64,000 bases of DNA from Solirubrobacter sp963792915 (GCA_963792915.1 CAWBYD010000002.1:552951-616950), one strand, 5' to 3'. Positions 1 to 8,725 are shown, numbered from the stretch's first letter. Notes: generated from the letters alone by a model not told the origin. Numbers and translations are program-made.

Positions 1-1
1 G

Positions 2-652
2 CGCCCCGAGGGCGTCGCGCTCGACGCCGCCGGGAACGTGTGGGTGGCCAACACCGCCAACGACCGCGTCGAGGCGTTCACGCCCGACGGGACGTTCATC
101 TCGGGCTTCGGGGGCGCGGGCTCGGACACCGGCCAGTTCGTGGCGCCGCGCGGCGTCGCGGTGGACTGCCACGGGCTCGTGACCGTGACGGACGCCGACA
201 ACAACCGCGTGCAGCAGTTCCAGGCCGCTGCGGCCACGCCGTGCGCGGCGCTGGCGCCGATCCAGAACCCGCCCGACCCGGTCCTGCCCGGCCAGCCGAA
301 GCCGGTCCCGCCGCAGCTGACCGTCACGCCGACGCGCACGTCGGGGATCTTCGCGATCCGCCAGCTGCCGCTGCGCGTGCGCTGCGACCTGCCGTGCCAG
401 GTCGCGGTGGTGGCCAAGCTCACGCCGCGCTCGGGCAAGCACAAGCCGACGGTGACGCTGCGCCAGGCCGCCACGTCGCTGCCCGCGGGCCGGACGATCA
501 CGATCCGCCCGCGGCTCGCGGTCGGCGACCTGCACCGGCTGACGAAGGCGCTGAAGGGCCGGCGCGGGCTCGTCGCCGACCTGCGCGTGACGGCGACGAC
601 CAGCGACAGCGCGCCCACGGTCGTGACCCGCAGGCTGAACCTCACGGGCTAG
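2..652 (+). CDS. NHL-repeat secreted protein, C-terminal part
   Basis: The reading frame is open from the first bases of the window, so the 5' end lies upstream and only about 216 residues are seen. The visible part begins inside NHL/six-bladed propeller repeats: RPEGVALDAAGNVWVA and GVAVDCHGLVTVTDADNNRV have the usual 'GVAVD..GNVYVAD..NNRVQ' pattern. A Pro-rich linker (about residue 80-95) leads to a C-terminal beta domain with a paired-Cys segment (RCDLPCQV), as in many actinobacterial exported proteins. NHL propellers usually bind proteins or carbohydrates; no catalytic function can be assigned. It ends at a TAG facing the convergent ABC permease gene. Confidence 0.75.
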   Translation, partial: RPEGVALDAAGNVWVANTANDRVEAFTPDGTFISGFGGAGSDTGQFVAPRGVAVDCHGLVTVTDADNNRVQQFQAAAATPCAALAPIQNPPDPVLPGQPKPVPPQLTVTPTRTSGIFAIRQLPLRVRCDLPCQVAVVAKLTPRSGKHKPTVTLRQAATSLPAGRTITIRPRLAVGDLHRLTKALKGRRGLVADLRVTATTSDSAPTVVTRRLNLTG

Positions 653-696
653 GCGAACATTGCGACTCTGCCCGCGGGACGAAGTGCCGGTCGCTC

Positions 697-720
697 AAGG
701 AATCGCTTCGCGGATTCCTT
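697..720. terminator. Bidirectional hairpin between convergent genes
   Basis: Arms AAGGAATC (697-704) and GATTCCTT (713-720) pair perfectly over 8 bp around an 8-nt loop. The hairpin lies between the NHL gene stop and the convergent permease stop, whose TAA overlaps the right arm. Position and symmetry suit a shared terminator. There is no long T-run on either side, so the assignment is inference. Confidence 0.5.
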
Positions 721-1567
721 AGCCGCCGGCCACGTCCCGGCGCAGGAACGACGTGAACGCCCACGCCAGCGCGGGCAGCGCGTAGAGCGCGCTGACCCAG
801 GCGGCGCGCACCACCGGCGCCCAGTCGATCGGCTCGCGCAGCAGGCCCTGCCAGGCGTTGAACTGCGTGCTCAGCAGGTACGGGCGCAGGAAGTCCAGCG
901 CGCTGATGATCCCCAGCAGCTGCATGATCAGCGAGAGCATCAGCGTCGCCACGACCGCCGCCGCCGAGTTGTGGGTGACCGTGGAGAGCAGGAGCGCCAG
1001 CGACGCGATCGCCATCGTGGGCAGGAAGTAGGCGAGCACGGCGCCGCCGATCAGCAGCAGTGAGCGGCCGACCGAGATGTGGCTGCCCGACAGCGAGATG
1101 AGCGGGTTGAACCCCCACAGCAGCCCGCCGATCACGAGCCCGACGAGGACGTAGAGCGTCAGCGCGACGAACGCGTAGGTGAACGCCGCGAGCGCCTTGC
1201 CGGTGAAGACCTGCCAGCGCTCGACCGAACGCGTGAGGATCGTCTTGAGCGTGCCGTGGTTGTCCTCGGCGGCCACGATGTCCCCCGCCACCAGCGCGGT
1301 GACGAGCGGGAAGAACCAGATCGCGCCGAAGAACAGGCCGACGAGCGGGATCGCCAGCCCCGACTCGCGCACGTAGTCGCCGAACGGGACGCCCTCGGGC
1401 CCGCCATCGTCGAACAGCAGCGCGGTGATGAAGATCAGCGGGACCAGCAGCGCGGCGCCGAGCCCGATGTAGGTCCGCTTCTGGTAGAGCAGCTTGCGCA
1501 GCTCCCAGGCGTAGACGGTTCCGAGCCCGGGGCGGGAGGCGCGCAGCGGCGCGGCGATGGCGGTCAT
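719..1567 (-). CDS. ABC-2 type transporter permease
   Basis: A 282-residue polytopic membrane protein. After a short cytoplasmic N-terminus (YAWELRKLLYQKRTYIG, typical of ABC-2 permeases) there are about six hydrophobic segments, including ALLVPLIFITALLF and ALTLYVLVGLVIGGLLWG. The start is the ATG at 1567, which overlaps the stop of the upstream ATPase as ATGA; an in-frame extension upstream lies inside the ATPase gene and is rejected. With the ATPase it would form a type-2 exporter. It is the last gene of the operon that begins with the two-component system at 5649, so the kinase and regulator probably control this exporter. Substrate unknown. Confidence 0.85.
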   Translation of the reverse strand: MTAIAAPLRASRPGLGTVYAWELRKLLYQKRTYIGLGAALLVPLIFITALLFDDGGPEGVPFGDYVRESGLAIPLVGLFFGAIWFFPLVTALVAGDIVAAEDNHGTLKTILTRSVERWQVFTGKALAAFTYAFVALTLYVLVGLVIGGLLWGFNPLISLSGSHISVGRSLLLIGGAVLAYFLPTMAIASLALLLSTVTHNSAAAVVATLMLSLIMQLLGIISALDFLRPYLLSTQFNAWQGLLREPIDWAPVVRAAWVSALYALPALAWAFTSFLRRDVAGG

Positions 1568-2508
1568 GCCGTGACCTCCTGCGGAGCGGGGGCGGGCGCG
1601 TCCGGCGCGCCCTCGGTCAGGCGGAAGAAGAGCTCCTCGAGCGTCGCCGAACGCGGCACCAGCGCGGTCAGTCCGATGCCCGCCTGGGCCAGCTCGAGCG
1701 TCAGCGCCGCCACGGCGCGCTCGTCGCCGCTGAAGATGATCCCGCGGGCGGAGGTCTCGACGGCGTCGATCCCGGCCGCGCGGCGGGCGATCACGGTCGC
1801 CGGCCCGTCGTCGGTCGTGCGCAGCTCGTAGCGCCCGGCCGTGCTCGCGATCAGCTCCTTCAGCGAGCCCTCGTAGACGACGCGCCCGCGCGTGACGATC
1901 GCCACGCGGTCGCACAGGTCCTCGACCTCGTCCATCAAGTGCGAGGAGAGCAGGACGGTCAGGCCGTCCTCGGCGAGCCGGTGCACGAGCGCGCGCATGT
2001 CGCGCATGCCCGCGGGGTCGAGCCCGGTCGTCGGCTCGTCGAGCAGCAGCAGCCGCGGGTCGCGCAGCAGCGCCCCGGCGATGCCGAGGCGCTGGCGCAT
2101 GCCGTGCGAGTAGCCCTTGACCTTGTCCTCGCGGCGGTCCGTGAGGTCGACGGTCTCGAGCGCGTCGGCGATCCGGTCCGCGGCGTCGCCGCCGTCCAGC
2201 GCCGCGACCAGCTCGAGGTTGCGCTGCCCGCTCAGGTACGGGTAGAAGCGCGGCGCCTCGACGAACCCCGCGACTCCGTCCAGGGCGCGCGCCCCCTCCA
2301 GCAGGGGGTCGCGCCCGAACAGCGTCGCGGAGCCCTCGTCGGGCCGGATCAGCCCGAGCAGCATCCGCAGCGACGTCGTCTTGCCGGCGCCGTTGGGCCC
2401 GAGGTAGCCGTACACGTCGCCCGCGCGGACCGTCAGGTCCACGTGGTCCACGGCCGTGATCGAGCCATAGCGCTTGACGAGGCCGCGCGCCGCTACCGCA
2501 TCCGTCAT
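1564..2508 (-). CDS. ABC transporter ATP-binding protein
   Basis: A 314-residue nucleotide-binding subunit of the ABC-2 export type. It shows Walker A (GPNGAGKTT, about residue 40), a signature motif of the form YSHGMRQRLG (a C-loop variant common in this family), Walker B (LLLLDEPTTGLDP) and the H-loop (LLSSHL). A C-terminal extension of about 90 residues ends in a PAPAP tail, as in DrrA/CcmA-like proteins. The ATG at 2508 overlaps the preceding gene's stop as ATGA and its own stop overlaps the permease start, so translation is probably coupled. Drug, lipid or peptide export is the family range; the substrate is not evident. Confidence 0.92.
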   Translation of the reverse strand: MTDAVAARGLVKRYGSITAVDHVDLTVRAGDVYGYLGPNGAGKTTSLRMLLGLIRPDEGSATLFGRDPLLEGARALDGVAGFVEAPRFYPYLSGQRNLELVAALDGGDAADRIADALETVDLTDRREDKVKGYSHGMRQRLGIAGALLRDPRLLLLDEPTTGLDPAGMRDMRALVHRLAEDGLTVLLSSHLMDEVEDLCDRVAIVTRGRVVYEGSLKELIASTAGRYELRTTDDGPATVIARRAAGIDAVETSARGIIFSGDERAVAALTLELAQAGIGLTALVPRSATLEELFFRLTEGAPDAPAPAPQEVTA

Positions 2509-3668
2509 CCGAGATCTCGCGCGGCGTTCTCCGCTGCCGACGGTCCGACCGACCCGAGCACCGTGTAGCTGACGCCGCCGCGCTCGAACATCAGCACCGT
2601 GCCGAGCCCGGTGGCCAGCTCGCTGCCGGTCGCCCCGTCGATGTTGACCTGCGGGAGCCGCAGCCCGTCGCGCCCTTGCGGCTGCGCCGTCCCGTCGGCC
2701 CGGTGCTCGAGCACGAGGATCGCGCCCATGCCCTGGCCGTAGCTGACCAGCGCGCCCGACTCCGAGCCGAAGCGCACGAGGCGGACGTCCTGGCGCGGCA
2801 GTCCGGCTAGCGCGTCCGGGGCCGAGACCGTGAAGTCCAGCTGCTTCTGGACGGCATCGAGGCCTTCGACGTGGGTCGGCTTGCCCTGCGCGTCGTGCCC
2901 GGTCGACGGGTTGATCTCGACCGTCTTGGTTCCGGCCGGGGGCGCGACGGCGAGCGTCGAGTCCGCGATCGGGCCGTAGCTGATCGACGTCGCCGCGAGC
3001 TCCAGCACGGGCTTGTCGGAGCCCTGGGCGTAGACGGCCGCGCGCAGCGGGACGCCCTTGGCGGCGTCCCAGGCGAGCTCGGCGGCGCCGAGCAGCCCGC
3101 CGTCGTCCTTGGGGGCGATGCGCACGGTGTAGCTGGGCTGGCCGGCGGTGGAGGTCGGCCGCGCGCCGGACACGTTCCACATCTCGCCGAGCTTGGCCAG
3201 GCCCTTCTGGATGCCCGCGAGCGTGGCCGGCTGCTCGGGCTTGGCGGGCGCGCTGTCGGCCGGCAGATCGCCGACGTAGGCGGTCTTGGAGGCCGCGTCG
3301 TAGACGCTGAAGCGCGTCTTGGAGACCACGATCTGCGCGTCGCCGGCGTCGGACTGCAGCTCGAGCCGCAGTCGGCCGTCCTGCGCCAGCCACAGCCGGC
3401 CGTCGGCGCCGGTCAGCACGGGCGAGGCGGTGTCCTGGGGGAGCGAACCGCTGGGGAGGAGGTTGTTGGTGAAGTGGATGCGCGCCGTGATGCCCTGCAC
3501 CTGGGGCGCGTTGGTCGCGGCCAGGATCGCCTGGTCGAGCGGCTTGGGGGGAGGAGTCGGGGAGGAGTTGAGCGCTGCCTGCGCGATCCCGGCGCCGGCC
3601 ACCGCGGCGATCACGATGCCGACGGCGATCGCGAGGTGGCGAGAAGAGGCGGTACGGAGTCGTCTCAT
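2505..3668 (-). CDS. Membrane-anchored RseB/LolA-like protein
   Basis: A 387-residue protein with an N-terminal signal anchor (HLAIAVGIVIAAVAGAGIAQAA). The exported part looks like the LolA/RseB lipoprotein-binding fold used in actinobacterial sensor operons: LRLELQSDAGDAQIVV, then VSKTRFSVYDAASKTAYVGDL, then later beta strands. I infer this from pattern; no single signature motif proves it. It lies between the histidine kinase and the ABC genes, with ATGA overlaps on both sides. An envelope-sensing or substrate-presenting partner of the kinase or exporter is likely. Confidence 0.65.
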   Translation of the reverse strand: MRRLRTASSRHLAIAVGIVIAAVAGAGIAQAALNSSPTPPPKPLDQAILAATNAPQVQGITARIHFTNNLLPSGSLPQDTASPVLTGADGRLWLAQDGRLRLELQSDAGDAQIVVSKTRFSVYDAASKTAYVGDLPADSAPAKPEQPATLAGIQKGLAKLGEMWNVSGARPTSTAGQPSYTVRIAPKDDGGLLGAAELAWDAAKGVPLRAAVYAQGSDKPVLELAATSISYGPIADSTLAVAPPAGTKTVEINPSTGHDAQGKPTHVEGLDAVQKQLDFTVSAPDALAGLPRQDVRLVRFGSESGALVSYGQGMGAILVLEHRADGTAQPQGRDGLRLPQVNIDGATGSELATGLGTVLMFERGGVSYTVLGSVGPSAAENAARDLG

Positions 3669-4978
3669 GCCGATGTTGTACGTCGCGTCTCGGAGAGTTC
3701 TCTGACAGACAGGGTGAACGTCGCGCCGTCGACCGTCACCGAGCCCCCGTGGCGCTCGGCGATCGCGCGCACGATCGCCAGGCCGAGCCCGGACCCCTCG
3801 CCACGGGCGGTCGGGCCGCGCCAGAAGCGCTCGAAGACCTGGTCGGAGTCCACGCCCGGGCCCTCGTCGGCGACGCGCAGGCGCGCCCAGCCGCCGTCGG
3901 CGCTGACGCTCACGGTCACGCGTCCCTGGCCGTGGCGGCGCGCGTTCGCGACGAGGTTGGCAAGCGCGCGCTCGAGTGCGTGGCGCTCGCCGCTGACGAG
4001 CACGGGCTGCGCGTCGACCTCGTCGGCGCCGCTGGCCCGCGCGAGCTCGCCCAGGTCGACCGGCTCGCCGCGGACGGGCGCCGCGGCGTCCTCGCGGGCG
4101 AGCGCCAGCAGGTCGTCGAGCAGGCCGCTCAAGCGCTCCGCGTCGGCCTCGAGGTCGGCCAGCGTCTCCGGGTCGGCGCCGTGGTGGGCGATGTAGGCGG
4201 CGTTGCCGCGCAGTGAGGTCAGCGGCGTGCGCAGCTCGTGCGACGCGTCGCCGACGAAGCGGTGCTCGGCCTCGCGGGCGCGCTCGAGCGACGCCAGCAT
4301 CGCGTTCAGCGTCCCCGCCAGCTCGCCGACCTCGTCGCGCACCGGCGGCTCGGGCAGGCGCTCGGCCGCGTCGCCGGAGCGCTCGATCGCGCGCGCTCCG
4401 GTCGACAGCCGCGACAGCGGGCGCAGCGCGCGGCGCGTGAGCAGCGTGGCGAGCGCCGCCGCCAGCGCCGCGGCGCCCAGCGCGCACAGCGCGACGAGCG
4501 TGCGCGTGCGGTCCAGCGTGTGCTGGATGTCGGCGGTGGAGCCGGCGACGACCACCGCGCCACCCGCCGCCGGGCCGCGCCCCAGCTCGCCCAGCGGCGC
4601 CGTGTAGACCCGCAGCGACTCGGTGCCGAGCGCGCCGTCGCCGAGCCGCGGCTGGCGCGAGCGCAGCACCGTCTCCTCGACCGGCAGCACGCGCCCGCCG
4701 AGCGCGCCCGAGCGGGCCACGATCCGCCCGGCGCGGTCGACCACCTGCACGTACAGCGCCCCGCCGGTGAGCCGGCCCTCGAGCGCGCCCGGCTGGGTGA
4801 GCTGCTCGGGCGTCGTCGCGTTGACGCTTGCGACGTCGGCCGCGCGGCGGCGCAGCGCGTCGTCGAGCGAGGACTCGAGCTCGCGGCCCAGCAGCTTCGG
4901 CACCGCGATCACCAGCAGCGCCACCGCCAGCACGATCGCCGCCGCGGCCGCCGCGGCGACGCGGGCGCGCAGGGTCAC
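3665..4978 (-). CDS. Two-component sensor histidine kinase
   Basis: A 437-residue kinase. Order: TM1 (AAAAAAAIVLAVALLVIAV), an extracytoplasmic sensor of about 120 residues, TM2 (LVALCALGAAALAAALATLL), a HAMP domain, a dimerisation/phosphoacceptor helix (FVGDASHELRTPLTSLRGN, with the phosphorylated His), and a HATPase domain with N-box (LANLVANARRH), G1 (VADEGPGV) and G2 (GSGLGLAIV). The start is the GTG at 4978, which makes a GTGA overlap with the response regulator; an upstream ATG would run into that gene. The paired OmpR-type regulator and the downstream RseB-like/ABC genes recall the CutRS-type arrangement of actinobacteria. Confidence 0.93.
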   Translation of the reverse strand: MTLRARVAAAAAAAIVLAVALLVIAVPKLLGRELESSLDDALRRRAADVASVNATTPEQLTQPGALEGRLTGGALYVQVVDRAGRIVARSGALGGRVLPVEETVLRSRQPRLGDGALGTESLRVYTAPLGELGRGPAAGGAVVVAGSTADIQHTLDRTRTLVALCALGAAALAAALATLLTRRALRPLSRLSTGARAIERSGDAAERLPEPPVRDEVGELAGTLNAMLASLERAREAEHRFVGDASHELRTPLTSLRGNAAYIAHHGADPETLADLEADAERLSGLLDDLLALAREDAAAPVRGEPVDLGELARASGADEVDAQPVLVSGERHALERALANLVANARRHGQGRVTVSVSADGGWARLRVADEGPGVDSDQVFERFWRGPTARGEGSGLGLAIVRAIAERHGGSVTVDGATFTLSVRELSETRRTTSA

Positions 4979-5649
4979 GCGCGGCCGAGCCGGAACCCGA
5001 CGCCGCGCACCGTGTGGATCAGCGGCGGCTCGCCGAGCTTGCGGCGCAGGTAGGCGACGTAGCGGTCGACGGCGTTGGGCGTCGCCTCGCCCTCTCCGCC
5101 CCACACCTCCTCGAGCGCCAGCTCGCGCGTCACGACCGCGCGGGCGTTGCGCAGCAGCAGCTCCAGCAGCTCGGCCTCGCGGCGCGTCAGCTCGATCTCG
5201 TGGTTCCCGCGCCGGACCGTGCCGGTCACGGGGTCAAGCGCCAGGTCCGCGAACGCCAGCGCCGGCTCCGCCGCCGGCTGGGCGCGTCGCAGCATGACCC
5301 GCACCCGCGCCGTCAGCTCATGGACGTCGAAGGGCTTGACGAGGTAGTCGTCGGCGCCGGCGTCGAGGCCGGCGACCCGCTCGTGGATCGCATCGCGCGC
5401 CGTCAGCAGCAGGATCGGCACCTGCAGGCCCTTGGCGCGCAGGCGCCGAGTCACGGCCAGCCCGTCGAGGCCGGGCATCGTCACGTCGAGCACGATCGCG
5501 TCCGGCACCGAGCGCTCCACGGCGGCCAGCGCGGCCCCGCCGTCGGCGGCGGCCTGGACGTCGTAGCCCTCGGCGCTGAGCGTGCGGATCAGCATCCGCC
5601 GGATCGGCGCGTCGTCGTCGACCACCAGCAGTGCAGCGATTCCGGGCAC
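4975..5649 (-). CDS. OmpR/PhoB-family response regulator
   Basis: A 224-residue regulator. The receiver domain holds the acidic pocket (VVDDD near residue 10), the phospho-acceptor Asp in IVLDVTMPG, the Thr of LLLTARD and the Lys of YLVKPFD. A winged-helix effector follows (ELTRREAELLELLLRN, then AVDRYVAYLRRKLG and HTVRGVGFRLG). It is the first gene of a five-gene operon and would be phosphorylated by the kinase behind it. The 69-bp gap to the divergent gene at 5719 must hold both promoters. Confidence 0.94.
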   Translation of the reverse strand: MPGIAALLVVDDDAPIRRMLIRTLSAEGYDVQAAADGGAALAAVERSVPDAIVLDVTMPGLDGLAVTRRLRAKGLQVPILLLTARDAIHERVAGLDAGADDYLVKPFDVHELTARVRVMLRRAQPAAEPALAFADLALDPVTGTVRRGNHEIELTRREAELLELLLRNARAVVTRELALEEVWGGEGEATPNAVDRYVAYLRRKLGEPPLIHTVRGVGFRLGRA

Positions 5650-5718
5650 GTAGGAGAGCGTGACATGCCCGCGCGCCGTCAGACATCTCTCAAAGATGGG
5701 GCGTAGGAATCCCGCCTG

Positions 5719-6096
5719 GTGACGGGCTTAGAGGACATCCACGCGCTCGCCGATCTGTCGGCGATGCGCGTCAGCATCGACCGCGCCGGCGAGCCGCGCC
5801 GGCTGCCCGCGGTCGTCGACCACGGCGCCTACCGGGTGGTGCGTGACGCGCTGGCCGCGGCCGCGGTGGCGAGCGAGGCGACGGTCACGATCCGCTACGT
5901 GCCGGGCGCGCTGGTGGTGCGGATCGACGACGACGGCGTCGCGGAGCGGCCGAGCCTCGCCGAGGCCGCGGACCTCGCGGCGGCGCTGGGCGGCGGCCTG
6001 CGGGCGGCGCCGGACGCTACGCGCTTCCGGGTGCAGGCGTGGCTGCCGACGGAAGACCAGCCGCCGTCTCCCGCAGCGCGGCCAGGAGCGCGCTGA
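5719..6096 (+). CDS. Small HATPase-like protein
   Basis: A 125-residue protein starting at GTG 5719. It resembles only the ATP-binding half of a NarL-type kinase: AYRVVRDALAAAAV matches the N-box helix (usually AYRIVQEALTNA) and VVRIDDDGV matches the G1 box. The N-box Asn is replaced, the G2 box is absent, and there is no phosphoacceptor His. It may be a degenerate kinase remnant or an anti-sigma/regulatory HATPase. It is divergent from the response regulator, and its 3' end overlaps the convergent LysR gene by 80 bp. Confidence 0.6.
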   Translation: MTGLEDIHALADLSAMRVSIDRAGEPRRLPAVVDHGAYRVVRDALAAAAVASEATVTIRYVPGALVVRIDDDGVAERPSLAEAADLAAALGGGLRAAPDATRFRVQAWLPTEDQPPSPAARPGAR

Positions 6097-6955
6097 GCGC
6101 CGGCCGGCGAGCGCTGCCGGTGCGCAGCGCGCCGAACACGATCCGGCTCAGCCGTGCCTCGGCGACGTCGCGGACCGCGACCGCGGGCTCGCGGCCGGCG
6201 CGCACGAGGTCGGGCAGCAGCGTCACCGCCTGCCCGGCCGCGACCAGCGCGAGCAGCATCAGCAGGTCGTTGGAGCGGTGGCGGATGTCCGGCTCGTAGC
6301 CGCCCAGGGTGCGGCAGGCGCGGACGGTCAGCTCGCCGTAGTGGCTGTCCTTACCGGCCGCCCACGGCTCGTGGCGCAGCGCGGCGAGCGCCACCGGCGC
6401 GCCCGACGCGGCCAGCGGATGGTCGCCGGGGAGCATCACCCGGAACTGCTCGGAGACCAGCGTCTCCGTCTCGAGCCGCGGGTCGGGCGCTCGTGGGAGG
6501 AACGGGTACTGGTCGCCGAGCACGAGGTCCAGGCTGCCGAGCGCGAGTGCCGGCAGCGACGTCTCGGGCTCGGCGTCGGTCACCTCGACGCGCAGCGCCG
6601 GATGGCGCGCCGAGAGCGCGCGCAGCGCCGGTGCCAGCAGGTACAGGCCGGCGGACTGGATCGCCGCCACGCGCACGGTGCCGGTGACCTGCTCCGCCGC
6701 GGCCTGGAGGTCCGCCTCGGCCATCTCGACGCGCGCCAGCAGCGCGTCGGTGTGGACCACCAGCGTCTGCGCCGCGGCGGTCAGGCGCACGTTGCGCCCG
6801 AAGCGCTCGAGCAGCGGCACGCCGGCCTCGCGCTCGAGCTGGGCGAGCTGCTGGGAGACCGCGGACGGGCTGTAGGAGAGCGCCTCGGCGACGGCGCCGA
6901 TCGTCCCGCGGGCGGACAGCTCGCGCAGCAGGCGCAGGCGGCGGAGATCGAGCAT
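6017..6955 (-). CDS. LysR-family transcriptional regulator
   Basis: A 312-residue protein. The N-terminal winged helix-turn-helix is clear: LRLLRELSARGTIGAVAEAL, then SYSPSAVSQQLAQLEREAGV and PLLERFGRNVRLT. A periplasmic-binding-like effector domain follows from about residue 90. Start at ATG 6955 (MLDLRRLRLL) fits the family; a longer form would enter the shared promoter. It is divergent from an EamA exporter with 75 bp between starts, the classic layout for a LysR regulator acting on its neighbour. Confidence 0.92.
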   Translation of the reverse strand: MLDLRRLRLLRELSARGTIGAVAEALSYSPSAVSQQLAQLEREAGVPLLERFGRNVRLTAAAQTLVVHTDALLARVEMAEADLQAAAEQVTGTVRVAAIQSAGLYLLAPALRALSARHPALRVEVTDAEPETSLPALALGSLDLVLGDQYPFLPRAPDPRLETETLVSEQFRVMLPGDHPLAASGAPVALAALRHEPWAAGKDSHYGELTVRACRTLGGYEPDIRHRSNDLLMLLALVAAGQAVTLLPDLVRAGREPAVAVRDVAEARLSRIVFGALRTGSARRPALSALLAALRETAAGLPSAATPAPGSA

Positions 6956-7030
6956 CGTGAAGGAAACATGCACGATCCTCGGAAGAACTTCCAGTGGATA
7001 CGCACGATCGGCAGTGGTTTGCTGGGCGGC

Positions 7031-7909
7031 ATGCAGCACCGCACCGGAGCCTTCCTCGTCCTTGCCTCCGCGGTCGGCTTCGGCGTGATGCCGGTCTTCG
7101 GCAAGCTGGCGTTCGCGGCCGGTGTGAGCGTCGCGACGCTGCTGTTCGTGCGCTTCGCGATCGCCGCGCCGGTGCTCTGGACGGCGACGCTCGTGCGCGG
7201 CGCGCGTCCGCGCGTGGCCCGCGGCGTGCTGATGCGCGCGCTGGCGCTCGGCGCGGTCGGCTATGCGCTGCAGGCCGGGCTCTACTTCCTCGCACTGGCG
7301 CGCATGGACGCCTCGGTGCTCTCCCTGATCCTCTACAGCTACCCCGCGCTCGTGACGGGGGCGGCGATCCTCCTCGGGCGCGAGCCGGCCAGCCGGCGGC
7401 GTCTCGCCGCCCTCGTCACCGCGTCCTTCGGACTCGTGCTCGTGCTGGTCGGGGCGGGCGCGGGGGACTTCAACCTCGCCGGCTCGCTGCTGGGCGTCGG
7501 CGCCGCGCTCACCTACACGACGTACATCCTGGTCTCCGACGCCGTCACCGCCGACCTCGACCCGCTGCCGCTGGCCGCGCTGGTCAGCACCGGCGCCGCG
7601 TCCTCGCTGGGGCTCGCGGCGGTGGCGACGGGCACGCTCGACGTGTCCTTCGCGGCCGACGGCTGGCTCTGGCTGGGGCTCGCCGCGCTCGTCTCGACGG
7701 TCGGCGCCGTGCTGCTGTTCTTCACCGGGATGAGCCGCGTCGGCCCGTCGACGGCCGCGATCCTGTCGACGCTCGAGCCGCCCGTGACCGTCGCGCTCGT
7801 GTTCGTGACGTTCGGCGACGCGCTCGGGTTCGTGCAGCTGCTCGGCGCCGCCGCCGTGCTCGGCGCCGCCGTGATCGTCAACCTGCCGGTCACGCGCGCG
7901 GTCACGTAG
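7031..7909 (+). CDS. EamA/DMT-family transporter
   Basis: A 292-residue membrane protein with ten predicted hydrophobic segments in two EamA repeats: the first begins AFLVLASAVGFGVMP, the second AGSLLGVGAALTYTTYILV. The inner-repeat signature ILYSYPALVTGAAILLG is clear, and TAAILSTLEPPVTVAL marks the second. The family exports amino acids, metabolites or toxic analogues. Start at ATG 7031 places the first helix correctly. Control by the divergent LysR regulator is likely; the substrate is unknown. Confidence 0.9.
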   Translation: MQHRTGAFLVLASAVGFGVMPVFGKLAFAAGVSVATLLFVRFAIAAPVLWTATLVRGARPRVARGVLMRALALGAVGYALQAGLYFLALARMDASVLSLILYSYPALVTGAAILLGREPASRRRLAALVTASFGLVLVLVGAGAGDFNLAGSLLGVGAALTYTTYILVSDAVTADLDPLPLAALVSTGAASSLGLAAVATGTLDVSFAADGWLWLGLAALVSTVGAVLLFFTGMSRVGPSTAAILSTLEPPVTVALVFVTFGDALGFVQLLGAAAVLGAAVIVNLPVTRAVT

Positions 7910-7919
7910 GCTGCGCGCC

Positions 7920-8345
7920 ATGTGGCGCGGCGCGAGCGTCTTGGTGGCGATGCTGGTCCTGGCGGCCCCGGCGCGCGCCGACGTCTGGCGCGGCACCACG
8001 AGCCAGGGCCGCCCGGCCTCGGTGATGACCGGCGGCGACGGCGTCGTCAACCGCGTCCGGCTCAGCTGGCGCGCGCCCTGCGGCGAGGGCCGCCGCTACG
8101 CCAGCGCGAGCGTGCTCGCTCCGCCGTTCGCCGCCGCCGGCGCGACGGCGCTCGAAGACACGGGGACCTACCGCGTGGTCGATCGCGCCGGCTTCCACGC
8201 GCGCATCACGCTGACCGTCAGCGCGCGCCGCAGCGACGCGGACTGGACGGGCACGCTGGCGGTCGCGGTGCTGGTCGCCCGCCACGGGAAGGTCGTCGAC
8301 CAGTGCCAGGCCCGGAGGCTCACGTTCTCGGCCACGCCGGCCTGA
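7920..8345 (+). CDS. Secreted protein, tandem paralogue 1
   Basis: A 141-residue protein with a signal peptide (MWRGASVLVAMLVLAAPARA, cleavage probably after ARA). The mature part has no recognised family. It shares a pattern with the next gene: GRPxSV..G.GGVV..V..SWxAPC, an xYRV/YRI segment, W(S/T)GTL(A/S)V and one further Cys, so the two are duplicates. Two cysteines could pair. It starts 10 bp after the transporter. Confidence 0.65.
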   Translation: MWRGASVLVAMLVLAAPARADVWRGTTSQGRPASVMTGGDGVVNRVRLSWRAPCGEGRRYASASVLAPPFAAAGATALEDTGTYRVVDRAGFHARITLTVSARRSDADWTGTLAVAVLVARHGKVVDQCQARRLTFSATPA

Positions 8346-8716
8346 TCCTCGTCGCGGCGGCGGGCTTCCACGGCGAGACGGCGCAAGGGCGGCCTGTCTC
8401 AGTCGCGACCGGCCCGGGTGGCGTCGTCGAGTACGTGCGCGCGTCGTGGAAGGCGCCCTGCCGCGACGGCTCCTCGTTCGAGGACCGCACGCGCTTCGGG
8501 GCGCCGCTGGACCTCGCGACGGCCACCGCCGTGCGCGACGCCGGCGTCTACCGGCGCGCCGGGCACGGCGAGCGCTACCGGATCACCGCGCGCGTGGCGG
8601 GCCGCCTGGTGGGCGGCCACTGGAGCGGCACGCTGTCGGTCAAGGTGCTGATCGCCGCGCGCGGGTGCGTGCTCACGGCCTGCGCGGATGCCGGGATCCG
8701 CTGGACGGCGAAGTAG
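8303..8716 (+). CDS. Secreted protein, tandem paralogue 2
   Basis: About 137 residues from GTG 8303; no ATG is available, so the start is uncertain. The predicted N-terminus is only weakly signal-like (LGHAGLILVAAAG). The body matches the preceding protein: QGRPVSVATGPGGVVEYVRA, SWKAPC, YRITARV, HWSGTLSVKVL. The true start may be lost: the frame could have been fused to paralogue 1 as one two-domain protein and then broken near 8330-8345. Function unknown. Confidence 0.5.
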   Translation: MPGPEAHVLGHAGLILVAAAGFHGETAQGRPVSVATGPGGVVEYVRASWKAPCRDGSSFEDRTRFGAPLDLATATAVRDAGVYRRAGHGERYRITARVAGRLVGGHWSGTLSVKVLIAARGCVLTACADAGIRWTAK

Positions 8717-8725
8717 GCTGGACGG

